7,597 nt of DNA from an uncultured Clostridia bacterium (GTDB lineage Bacteria; Bacillota_A; Clostridia; Oscillospirales; Oscillospiraceae): the NCBI GenBank assembly GCA_947166955.1, contig CAMVGI010000059.1, forward strand, positions 1-7,597, given 5' to 3'. Below are positions 1 through 5,153 of this stretch, piece after piece. A program made the translations under genes and the position numbers. The notes beneath the pieces were generated by a model. The model was not told the origin of the DNA. It ran no database searches and worked only from the letters and a program-made list of their open reading frames with translations. Each line of letters opens with the position of its first letter. The stretch's first letter is position 1.

Positions 1-291
1 CTCATGGGCATGTTCTCGACGCTCGATTACCTCATCGACGCGCCGCTGGAGGAGACGCTTGCCGAGCTTCCGATCTCGCAGGACGTCAAGGACGCGCTGC
101 TCAATTGGAGCGGCCCCGCCGGCGCGTTGTACGCGCTGATGCTCAGCTATGAGGGCGCGGATTGGGAAAAGGTCAACAAGCTCAGCGATATGCTCGGCAT
201 CGCGCCGAACATCCTCACGACGCTCTATTTCGAGTGCATGGAGCAGGCCAACCAGGTCTGGGAGAACATCAACGAAATGGGACAGAGCTAA
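1..291 (+). CDS. C-terminal end of a YuxH-like EAL-HDOD domain protein (5' end outside window)
   Basis: The reading frame is open from base 1 (a Leu codon precedes the first Met), so this is the last 96 codons of a longer gene and not a 95-residue protein starting at base 4. No ribosome binding site can be judged for the internal Met codons. The visible pattern, a Leu-Met-Gly-Met-Phe-Ser segment, then a Pro-Leu-Glu-Glu helix, a Glu-Leu-Pro-Ile-Ser turn, a Gly-Pro-Ala-Gly segment and a Tyr-Glu-Gly-Ala-Asp-Trp-Glu-Lys-Val stretch, resembles the C-terminus of EAL/HDOD two-domain proteins (COG3434, YuxH type). Those pair a cyclic-di-GMP phosphodiesterase-like EAL domain with a modified HD (HDOD) domain. 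I see no catalytic residues, because the EAL part would lie upstream. The following gene is also a putative motility protein, which fits a signalling/motility neighbourhood. The family call is from memory of the conserved pattern and is moderately sure. Confidence 0.65.
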   Translation, partial: LMGMFSTLDYLIDAPLEETLAELPISQDVKDALLNWSGPAGALYALMLSYEGADWEKVNKLSDMLGIAPNILTTLYFECMEQANQVWENINEMGQS

Positions 292-295
292 GGGC

Positions 296-324
296 TTGCA
301 TTTTTGAAAGTATCCTGATATAAT
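296..324 (+). promoter_or_regulatory. SigA-type extended -10 promoter for the yjfB-like gene
   Basis: TTGCAT (296-301) and a consensus TATAAT (319-324) are separated by exactly 17 bases, and TGA directly before the -10 box gives an extended -10 (TGnTATAAT). The predicted transcription start is near 331, giving a leader of about 25 bases that contains the ribosome binding site. The -35 box is weak (3 of 6), and the extended -10 would compensate. The alternative TTGAAA at 304-309 is only 9 bases from the -10 box, which is too close. The sequence does not match a SigD flagellar promoter. Confidence 0.7.
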
Positions 325-356
325 AATTGTTACCAATCGAAAGGAGGTGCGGACGG

Positions 357-581
357 ATGGATATGATGGACACCGCGCTGGGCAGCTTGAGTCTTGCCTC
401 GTCGGCACAGGCCATGCAGTACAGCATGAGCATCGCCCGCAAGGCGATGGACGCCGAAACGCAGAGCGCCGCGAATCTGCTCAATATGCTGCCGCAGCAG
501 CAATCGTTCCAGACACGCGGTCCGCAGCCGGGCGACGTGCCTGCGATCTCCAAGGGTAACTATTTTGATACCTACGCATAA
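357..581 (+). CDS. YjfB-like putative motility protein (74 aa)
   Basis: This small protein of 74 residues starts Met-Asp-Met-Met-Asp. Its N-terminal half is a single predicted amphipathic helix rich in Ala, Ser and Met, with a Lys-Ala-Met-Asp segment near residue 30 followed by a Leu-Leu-Asn-Met-Leu segment. The C-terminal half is Gln/Pro/Gly-rich and probably disordered. Length and layout match the YjfB family (Pfam 'putative motility protein'), whose exact biochemical role is not known. The start at 357 is chosen because AAGGAGGT (341-348) sits 8 bases upstream; an in-frame ATG at 327 would place that site inside the gene and lies at the predicted transcription start. There is no signal peptide or membrane segment. 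It has its own promoter and terminator and so is a monocistronic unit. A link to the upstream EAL-HDOD-like gene is inferred from position only. Confidence 0.75.
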   Translation: MDMMDTALGSLSLASSAQAMQYSMSIARKAMDAETQSAANLLNMLPQQQSFQTRGPQPGDVPAISKGNYFDTYA

Positions 582-601
582 ATACACTCCCAAAAACTAT
601 G

Positions 602-636
602 AAAAACCCCCTGTCAGGTTCTGACAGGGGGTTTTT
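602..636 (+). terminator. Strong intrinsic terminator, possibly bidirectional
   Basis: A perfect 11-bp GC-rich stem (607-617 paired with 621-631) closes on a 3-base GTT loop. It is flanked by five A on the left and five T on the right, so it is symmetric and could also stop transcription arriving from the other side. It lies 20 bases after the yjfB-like stop codon and separates that unit from the regulator gene. Confidence 0.93.
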
Positions 637-699
637 GTGCATTTCGCCACAATCGGACATGCCCGTTTCATCAAAACCGGCGAATCTGCCCAAATTGCC

Positions 700-728
700 T
701 TGACAGGAACCGAATGGGTTGATACAAT
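700..728 (+). promoter_or_regulatory. SigA-type promoter of the LacI-family regulator gene
   Basis: A consensus TTGACA (700-705), a 17-base spacer and TACAAT (723-728) with TGA immediately upstream form an extended -10 promoter. The predicted transcription start is near A735. This leaves a leader of about 100 bases before the TTG start at 835, and it means that any start codon before about 735, such as the GTG at 637, would not be in the mRNA. Confidence 0.85.
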
Positions 729-740
729 GCAAACAGTTTC

Positions 741-776
741 GGAAACGTTACCGGTTACGTTACCGATAACGTTTCC
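741..776 (+). promoter_or_regulatory. Two overlapping LacI-family operators in a 36-bp near-palindrome
   Basis: The 36 bases read the same on both strands at 32 positions, centred between 758 and 759. Within them are two 16-bp sites, ACGTTACCGGTTACGT (745-760) and ACGTTACCGATAACGT (757-772). Each is a near-perfect palindrome around a central CG, which is the usual layout of LacI/GalR-family operators. They share the ACGT at 757-760 and their centres are 12 bp apart. CG dinucleotides recur exactly every 6 bp (746, 752, 758, 764, 770). The element begins about 6 bp after the predicted transcription start, so bound repressor would block early elongation or promoter escape. The immediately downstream gene encodes a LacI-family protein, so autoregulation is the simplest reading. 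Confidence 0.8.
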
Positions 777-780
777 AAAA

Positions 781-817
781 CTGCCCGGCAGGGCGCGCAT
801 TCGCCTGCCCCGGGCAG
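781..817 (+). other. Long GC-rich leader hairpin just before the regulator's ribosome binding site
   Basis: CTGCCCGG (781-788) pairs perfectly with CCGGGCAG (810-817). Inside, 789-795 pairs with 802-807 with one bulged G (793), C808-C809 bulge on the other side, and the loop is CGCATT (796-801). The hairpin ends 2 bases before the AGGAGG at 820-825 and does not cover it. There is no T-run after it, so it is not an intrinsic terminator. It could stabilise the mRNA or hold the ribosome binding site open; this role is inference. Confidence 0.55.
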
Positions 818-819
818 AG

Positions 820-825
820 AGGAGG
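820..825 (+). promoter_or_regulatory. Ribosome binding site deciding the TTG start of the regulator gene
   Basis: AGGAGG, within the longer purine run 816-828, stands 9 bases before the TTG at 835. No in-frame ATG lies between the predicted transcription start and the helix-turn-helix, so this site fixes the start of the regulator. Confidence 0.8.
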
Positions 826-834
826 AAGCGCGGC

Positions 835-1887
835 TTGCTGACGATCAAGGATATTGCGCGGCTCGCGGGCGTGAGCGTAAGCACGGTTTCGCGCGTGCTC
901 AATGATCGCCCGGACGTGAGCGAGGGGAGCCGCCGCCGCGTGCGCGCGGTCATCGCGGAGGAGAATTACATTCCGAACAACACGGCGCGCGATCTGGTGC
1001 GGGTCAATACCGAGGCGATCGGCCTGATCGTGCGCGGCGCGCAGAACCCGTTCTACACCGATATCATTCACGCGATTGAAAACGCGCTGGAGGCGGCGGG
1101 CTACACGATGGTCGTGCGCCAGATCGGCTCGCGGGACGACGAGATCGAGGCGGGCGCGGTCATGCAGCGCGAAAAGCGCCTGCGCGGCGTCATTTTTCTC
1201 GGCGGGCGTTCGGACTATACGCCGGAGGAGCTGGGGCGGGTCACGGTGCCGTTTGTGTTCTGCACCTACACCAATTCCTACGGGACGCTCGACCCGACGA
1301 GCTATTCCTCGGTTGCCATCAACGATCAGGACGCGGCGCGCACCGCCGTGAACGAGCTGATCGCAAGCGGCCATACGCGCATCGCGGCGCTCATCGCCGC
1401 CAAGGACGACAGCTCCATCAGCCAGCTCCGCTATCAGGGCTACTGCCGCGCGCTGGAAGAGCACGGAATGGAGCTGCGGCCGGAGCTGGTGATCTCGACG
1501 GGCGACAGCTTTGCCATCGAGGACGCCTACCGCGCGACGCGCGAGGCGCTTGCGAAAACGGACGATTTCACGGCGCTGTTCGCCATCGCGGACGACATGG
1601 CGATCGGCGCGATGCGCGCGCTGCGCGAGCACGGACGGCGCATCCCGCAGGACGTGTCGATCGTCGCCATCGACGGCATCACGGTCTCGGAGTACATCGA
1701 GCCGATGCTATCGACGCTCTGCCAGCCGAAGCGCGAGCTGGGCGAGAAGAGCGTGGAGCTGCTGCTCGACATGCTTGAGGGGCGCGGCGGCGCAAGGCAG
1801 CTGACACTGCCGACCACATTCCGCGCCGGCGCATCGATCCGCACGATCGGGAAAAAGAGGCCGCAAACGGCGGCGGATACGAAATAA
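835..1887 (+). CDS. LacI/GalR-family transcriptional regulator, probably MalR-like
   Basis: This 350-residue protein has the standard LacI-family layout and length. The N-terminal helix-turn-helix is at residues 4-23 (Ile-Lys-Asp-Ile-Ala-Arg-Leu-Ala-Gly-Val-Ser through Arg-Val-Leu-Asn). The hinge segment with Ala-Arg-Asp-Leu is at about 51-54, where the Leu would insert at the central CG of the operator. A periplasmic-binding-protein-like effector domain runs from about residue 60 and includes Asn-Pro-Phe-Tyr (71-74) and Pro-Gln-Asp-Val-Ser-Ile-Val-Ala-Ile-Asp-Gly (271-281). The TTG start at 835 is chosen because it puts the DNA-binding domain at the N-terminus, has a good ribosome binding site, and lies downstream of the promoter; the frame is open back to a GTG at 637, but that codon sits in the terminator. 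The gene precedes the sugar ABC genes by 60 bases on the same strand. Its effector cannot be read here; a maltodextrin or related sugar is inferred from malQ linkage. Confidence 0.93.
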   Translation: MLTIKDIARLAGVSVSTVSRVLNDRPDVSEGSRRRVRAVIAEENYIPNNTARDLVRVNTEAIGLIVRGAQNPFYTDIIHAIENALEAAGYTMVVRQIGSRDDEIEAGAVMQREKRLRGVIFLGGRSDYTPEELGRVTVPFVFCTYTNSYGTLDPTSYSSVAINDQDAARTAVNELIASGHTRIAALIAAKDDSSISQLRYQGYCRALEEHGMELRPELVISTGDSFAIEDAYRATREALAKTDDFTALFAIADDMAIGAMRALREHGRRIPQDVSIVAIDGITVSEYIEPMLSTLCQPKRELGEKSVELLLDMLEGRGGARQLTLPTTFRAGASIRTIGKKRPQTAADTK

Positions 1888-1917
1888 CCGGTATCATAAA
1901 CGCGATCGCCGCGTTTA
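1885..1917 (+). promoter_or_regulatory. Possible operator half-match and 21-bp inverted repeat upstream of the solute-binding protein gene
   Basis: TAACCGGTA (1885-1893), overlapping the regulator's stop codon, is the exact reverse complement of TACCGGTTA (749-757) in the regulator's operator. Immediately after it, TAAACGCG (1897-1904) and CGCGTTTA (1910-1917) form a perfect 8-bp inverted repeat around ATCGC. This repeat is either a second operator-like palindrome or an mRNA hairpin; no T-run follows, so it is not a standard terminator. I found no convincing -35/-10 pair in 1850-1947, so the binding-protein gene may be read from the regulator promoter or from a promoter I cannot recognise. 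Confidence 0.4.
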
Positions 1918-1947
1918 AGATAAAAACAACTTGAAGGAGATTTTGTC

Positions 1948-3225
1948 ATGAAGAAGTTTCTTGCACTCGCTCTCGCGCTCGTGATGACGCTGGCGCTGGC
2001 TGCCTGCGGCGGAAAGGGAAGCTCCAAGGGCTCCGTCTATTGGCTGAACTTCAAGCCGGAATCCGACGAGGCGCTCCAGCAGATCGCCAAGCTCTACAAG
2101 GAGAAGAAGGGCGTGGACGTCAAGGTCGTCACCGCCGCCTCCGGCACCTACAGCCAGACGCTGACCGCCGAGATGGACAAGAGCGCGCCCCCGACGCTGT
2201 TCGTCGTCGGCAACGCCAACTCCGTCAAGGATTGGAGCGACTACGCGCTCGACCTGAAGGACACCCCCATCGCCAAGGAGCTCAACACCGACGCGTACAA
2301 CCTCTATGACGCGAACGGCAAGCTGGTTTCCATCGGCTACTGCTTCGAGTGCTACGGCATCATCGTCAATCCCGACCTCGTCGCGAAGGCGGGCCACAGC
2401 ATGGACGAGCTGAAGAACTTCGCCGGTCTCAAGGCCGTCGCCGAAGACATCCACAAGAACGCCGCCACGCTCGGTTTTGACGCGTTCTCCTCCTGCGACA
2501 TGGATCCCAGCTCCTCCTGGCGCTTCACCGGCCACATGGTCAACCTCGTGTACTACTATCAGGAGCGCGACGGCGGCAGCAAGTGGACCGAGTGCCCGCC
2601 GACCCTGAGCAACGACTACGTCGAGAACTACAAGAACCTCTACGACCTTTGCATCAACAACAGCCTGACCGACCCGACGGCGCTCGCCACCGGCGGCCAT
2701 GACGCCGAGGCCGAGTTCAAGAGCGGCAAGGCGGCGTTCTTTGTCAACGGCTCCTGGGAGTACAGCGCCGTTTCCGAGACCGTTCCCAACGCCACGATGA
2801 TCCCGTACTACTGCGGCGTTGCCGGCGAGGAGAAGGCCGGCCTCAACTGCGGCACCGAGAACTGCTGGGCGATCAACGCCAAGGCGAGCGAGGCCGATCA
2901 GCAGGCGACGATGGACTTCCTCGTGTGGCTCGTCACCGATCCCGAGGCGTCCCGCATCGCGGTCGACTCCTTCGGCGCCATGCCGTACAAGAACGCGCAG
3001 GAATCCACCAACAAGTTCCTCGCCGCGGCGGACGCCTATGCCGCGAGCGGCTGCTACGTGATGGATTGGGCGACCAACTATCAGCCCGCGGTGGACGATT
3101 ACCGCGCCGCGCTGGTGTCCGCGCTCAACGCCTATAACGCCGACCAGAGCGCCGCGAATTGGGAGACCGTCCGCACCGCCATGATCGACGGCTGGGCCGC
3201 GCAGTACAAGGCGCAGAACGGCTGA
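1948..3225 (+). CDS. Carbohydrate ABC transporter extracellular solute-binding lipoprotein (family 1)
   Basis: This 425-residue protein is the substrate-capturing part of a CUT1-type sugar importer. Residues 1-19 are a lipoprotein signal peptide (Lys-Lys, then a Leu/Ala-rich core), with lipobox Leu-Ala-Ala-Cys at 17-20, so C20 would be lipid-anchored on the outer face of the membrane. A Gly/Ser/Lys linker (21-29) leads into the binding fold. Segments typical of family 1 binding proteins include Tyr-Gly-Ile-Ile-Val-Asn-Pro (136-142) and Phe-Lys-Ser-Gly-Lys-Ala-Ala with Asn-Gly-Ser-Trp (257-270). AAGGAG lies 8 bases before the ATG. The mature part has nine further Cys residues (132, 135, 183, 216, 235, 289, 301, 306, 369), which is many for this family. 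Codon choice appears to use more C-ending codons than the regulator gene, as expected for high expression. Permease genes follow after 161 bases. A MalE/MdxE-like maltodextrin role is inferred only from malQ. Confidence 0.92.
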   Translation: MKKFLALALALVMTLALAACGGKGSSKGSVYWLNFKPESDEALQQIAKLYKEKKGVDVKVVTAASGTYSQTLTAEMDKSAPPTLFVVGNANSVKDWSDYALDLKDTPIAKELNTDAYNLYDANGKLVSIGYCFECYGIIVNPDLVAKAGHSMDELKNFAGLKAVAEDIHKNAATLGFDAFSSCDMDPSSSWRFTGHMVNLVYYYQERDGGSKWTECPPTLSNDYVENYKNLYDLCINNSLTDPTALATGGHDAEAEFKSGKAAFFVNGSWEYSAVSETVPNATMIPYYCGVAGEEKAGLNCGTENCWAINAKASEADQQATMDFLVWLVTDPEASRIAVDSFGAMPYKNAQESTNKFLAAADAYAASGCYVMDWATNYQPAVDDYRAALVSALNAYNADQSAANWETVRTAMIDGWAAQYKAQNG

Positions 3226-3247
3226 GCACAGCTTCGCAAAGCAGCAT

Positions 3248-3299
3248 GAAACGAAAGCGGGGCGGGCGAACTGCCCGCCCCGCTTCCCATATCGTTTTC
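3248..3299 (+). terminator. GC-rich hairpin after the binding-protein gene: partial terminator or mRNA-stabilising structure
   Basis: A perfect 13-bp stem (3255-3267 with 3273-3285) encloses a 5-base loop (GAACT). It can be lengthened by pairing GAAACGA (3248-3254) with the TCGTTTTC region (3292-3299) across an internal loop. The only T-run is four T at 3295-3298, about 9 bases after the main stem, so it is a poor intrinsic terminator by the usual rules. A hairpin here commonly protects the binding-protein mRNA or reduces read-through into the permease genes. Which of these applies is inference. Confidence 0.6.
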
Positions 3300-3320
3300 C
3301 CCGCCGCGCGAGGCGGGGGA
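3297..3320 (+). other. Second hairpin in the binding-protein/permease gap
   Basis: CCCCGCC (3299-3305) pairs perfectly with GGCGGGG (3312-3318) around a GCGCGA loop, and T297-A320 and a T-G pair can extend it. No T-run follows. It is itself bracketed by the exact 8-base inverted repeat CGTTTTCC (3293-3300) and GGAAAACG (3336-3343). The hairpin ends 3 bases before the -35 box of the next promoter. Confidence 0.5.
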
Positions 3321-3323
3321 GCG

Positions 3324-3352
3324 TTGAAACAAAGCGGAAAACGTGCTATCAT
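3324..3352 (+). promoter_or_regulatory. SigA-type extended -10 promoter for the permease-malQ genes
   Basis: TTGAAA (3324-3329), a 17-base spacer and TATCAT (3347-3352) with TGC directly before it make an extended -10 promoter. The predicted start is near A3359, about 28 bases before the GTG start at 3387. It would let the two permeases and malQ be transcribed separately from the binding-protein gene. GGAAAACG (3336-3343) in the spacer loosely resembles the outer flank of the regulator's operator (GGAAACG). Confidence 0.7.
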
Positions 3353-3369
3353 AAGGCTATCTTGACTGA

Positions 3370-3377
3370 AAGGGGAG
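3370..3377 (+). promoter_or_regulatory. Ribosome binding site deciding the GTG start of permease 1
   Basis: AAGGGGAG lies 9 bases before the GTG at 3387. The in-frame ATG at 3378 directly abuts this site and leaves no spacing, so it is an unlikely start. Confidence 0.75.
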
Positions 3378-3386
3378 ATGATCGCG

Positions 3387-4289
3387 GTGAGCAAAAAACC
3401 ACGCGGCGGCAATTCGCTGACGCGCCAAACGCGCAAGTGGTCGCCGCTGTTTCTGGGGGCGGTGGTCGCGGCGTTCGGCGTCGGCTTCGTTTGGCCGTTT
3501 TTGCAGGGCATCTATCTGTCGTTCTGCAAATTCCGCCTGATCCGCGACGCGGAGTTCATCGGCTTCGGCAACTACGCGACCGCGCTGGGGGACGAGGGGT
3601 TCCGCAAGGCGTTCTGGTACACGGCGGGCTTCGCCCTCGTGTCGCTGGTGATCATCAACGTGTTCGCCTTTGCGGTCGCCTATGCGCTCACGCAGGGCAT
3701 CCGCGGCAGCAACCTCTACCGCACGGTGTTTTTCATGCCGAACCTCATCGGCGGCATCGTGCTGGGCTACATCTGGCAGATGATCTTCGACGGCATCCTG
3801 CACCGCTACGGCACGTCCATCGTGGAGAACAGCACGTGGGGCTTCTGGGGCCTTGTGATCCTCGTGGCGTGGCAGCAGATCGGCTACATGATGATCATAT
3901 ACATCGCGGGCTTGCAGGCGGTGCCGGAGGAGATGCTCGAAGCGGCGAAGATCGACGGCGCGAATAAGTGGCAGACGCTCTTCAAGGTCACGATCCCCAA
4001 CGTCATGCCGTCCATCACGATCTGCACGTTCCTCGGCCTCACGAACGGCTTCAAGCTCTTTGACCAGAACCTCGCGCTGACCGGCGGTATGCCGATCGTC
4101 ATGATGGCGGACGGCAGCTCCGTTAAGACGACGGAGATGCTGGCGCTGAACATCTACAGCACGTTCTATAACTCCAATTCGATCTATCCGGGCGTCGCGC
4201 AGGCGAAAGCGGTGCTGTTCTTCCTGCTCGTTGCGGGACTCGGCCTCGCACAGCTTGCCTACACGCGCAGGAGGGAGGTGCAGCAGTGA
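3387..4289 (+). CDS. Sugar ABC transporter permease, MalF/UgpA-like (CUT1)
   Basis: This integral membrane protein of 300 residues starts Met-Ser-Lys-Lys from the GTG codon. Six hydrophobic segments lie at about 19-39, 76-100, 113-134, 152-173, 205-222 and 273-293, as in the short CUT1 permeases of Gram-positive bacteria. The cytoplasmic EAA loop, which docks the ATPase, is at 185-208 (Glu-Ala-Ala-Lys-Ile-Asp-Gly, then Ile-Pro at the end). The Asn-Gly-Phe-Lys-Leu-Phe-Asp segment at about 220-226 and a Thr-Gly-Gly segment soon after are typical of MalF/UgpA-type subunits. The basic N-terminus before the first membrane segment fits a cytoplasmic start. The TGA stop overlaps the ATG of the second permease by one base, implying translational coupling. 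It would form the channel as a heterodimer with that protein. Substrate is not readable from the sequence; maltodextrin is inferred from malQ (MdxF-like). Confidence 0.93.
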   Translation: MSKKPRGGNSLTRQTRKWSPLFLGAVVAAFGVGFVWPFLQGIYLSFCKFRLIRDAEFIGFGNYATALGDEGFRKAFWYTAGFALVSLVIINVFAFAVAYALTQGIRGSNLYRTVFFMPNLIGGIVLGYIWQMIFDGILHRYGTSIVENSTWGFWGLVILVAWQQIGYMMIIYIAGLQAVPEEMLEAAKIDGANKWQTLFKVTIPNVMPSITICTFLGLTNGFKLFDQNLALTGGMPIVMMADGSSVKTTEMLALNIYSTFYNSNSIYPGVAQAKAVLFFLLVAGLGLAQLAYTRRREVQQ

Positions 4290-5146
4290 TGAAGCAGCAG
4301 ACCCTGGCTTCCGAGCGCCGCAGAAAATCGACGCTTTCCGCCGTGCTGGCGGTCATTTGTATCATCTACGTCCTGCCGGTGGCCGCAGTGGTCATGAACT
4401 CGTTCAAGCGCAACACCTTCGTCAAGACCGATACCTTCGCGCTCCCGCGCGGCGAGATGTGGGCGGGCGTATCGAACTTCGTCAAGGGCATGACCTTCGG
4501 CAACTACCCGTTTTATAAGTCCGTTCTCTTCAGCGTGTTCATCACCGTGGTCTCGACGTTCCTCATCCTGCTCTTTACGTCGATGGCGGCATGGTACATC
4601 GCACGCGTGAACTCCGTTTTTTGCAGGGCGCTTTACTACCTGTGCGTGTTTTCGATGGTCGTGCCGTTCCAGATGGTCATGTTCACGCTCTCCAAGACGG
4701 CGGACCGGCTGCACCTCAATACGCCCTGGACGATTCCGGTCGTCTACCTCGGCTTCGGCGCGGGGCTTGCAATCTTCATGTTCGTCGGCTTCGTCAAATC
4801 CATTCCCGTCGAAATCGAAGAGGCGGCGGCGATCGACGGCTGCGGCCCCGTGCGCACGTTTTTTTCCGTCGTGCTGCCGATGCTGAAGCCCACGCTCATC
4901 TCCGTGGGCATCCTTGAGATCATGTGGGTGTGGAACGACTACCTGCTGCCCGTGCTGGTGCTCGACCTGCACGATTACCGCACCATCCCCATCCATATTC
5001 AGTATTTGAAGGGCAGCTACGGCACGGTGGACCTCGGCGCGACGATGGCGCTCATCTTCCTGAGCATCATCCCCGTGGTCGTGTTCTATCTCCTGTGCCA
5101 GAAACACATCATCAAGGGCGTCGCCGCCGGCGCCGTGAAAGGATAA
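4289..5146 (+). CDS. Sugar ABC transporter permease, MalG/UgpE-like (CUT1)
   Basis: This 285-residue inner membrane protein is the second half of the transport channel. Hydrophobic segments are at about 17-38, 77-99, 111-133, 148-170, 197-221 and 250-269. The EAA loop is at 177-200 (Glu-Glu-Ala-Ala-Ala-Ile-Asp-Gly, ending Val-Leu-Pro). The Trp-Asn-Asp-Tyr-Leu-Leu-Pro motif at 215-221 and the C-terminal Lys-Gly-Val-Ala-Ala-Gly-Ala-Val-Lys-Gly are strongly typical of MalG-type subunits. The ATG at 4289 is chosen: it overlaps the previous TGA and lies 9 bases after GGAGGT (4274-4279). A GTG at 4286, one codon earlier, is also possible. The gene is co-transcribed with the first permease and, with a 7-base gap, with malQ. 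The partner ATPase is probably the MsmX-like protein encoded convergently downstream. Confidence 0.94.
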   Translation: MKQQTLASERRRKSTLSAVLAVICIIYVLPVAAVVMNSFKRNTFVKTDTFALPRGEMWAGVSNFVKGMTFGNYPFYKSVLFSVFITVVSTFLILLFTSMAAWYIARVNSVFCRALYYLCVFSMVVPFQMVMFTLSKTADRLHLNTPWTIPVVYLGFGAGLAIFMFVGFVKSIPVEIEEAAAIDGCGPVRTFFSVVLPMLKPTLISVGILEIMWVWNDYLLPVLVLDLHDYRTIPIHIQYLKGSYGTVDLGATMALIFLSIIPVVVFYLLCQKHIIKGVAAGAVKG

Positions 5147-5153
5147 GGATATT

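Noticed and set aside
637..834. 66-codon N-terminal extension of the regulator from a GTG at 637
   Set aside because: The GTG lies at the end of the preceding terminator's T-run, and the extension would include the promoter (700-728) and the operators. The helix-turn-helix should be N-terminal, and TTG 835 has a good ribosome binding site.
760..1632. 290-codon open frame on the minus strand opposite the regulator
   Set aside because: It is antisense to a clear LacI-family gene, has Arg/His/Ala-rich composition typical of GC-rich shadow frames, and shows no recognisable domain.
1897..1917. Intrinsic terminator between the regulator and the binding-protein gene
   Set aside because: The inverted repeat is followed by an A-rich stretch and not by a T-run, so it does not meet the usual pattern; it is kept as a possible operator or hairpin.
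1915..2700. 261-codon open frame on the minus strand opposite the binding-protein gene
   Set aside because: Low-complexity Val/Gly/Ala/Asp-rich shadow of a gene with a clear signal peptide and ribosome binding site.
3378..3386. ATG 3378 as the start of permease 1
   Set aside because: It touches the ribosome binding site with no spacing, whereas the GTG at 3387 is 9 bases away and gives a typical Met-Ser-Lys-Lys N-terminus.
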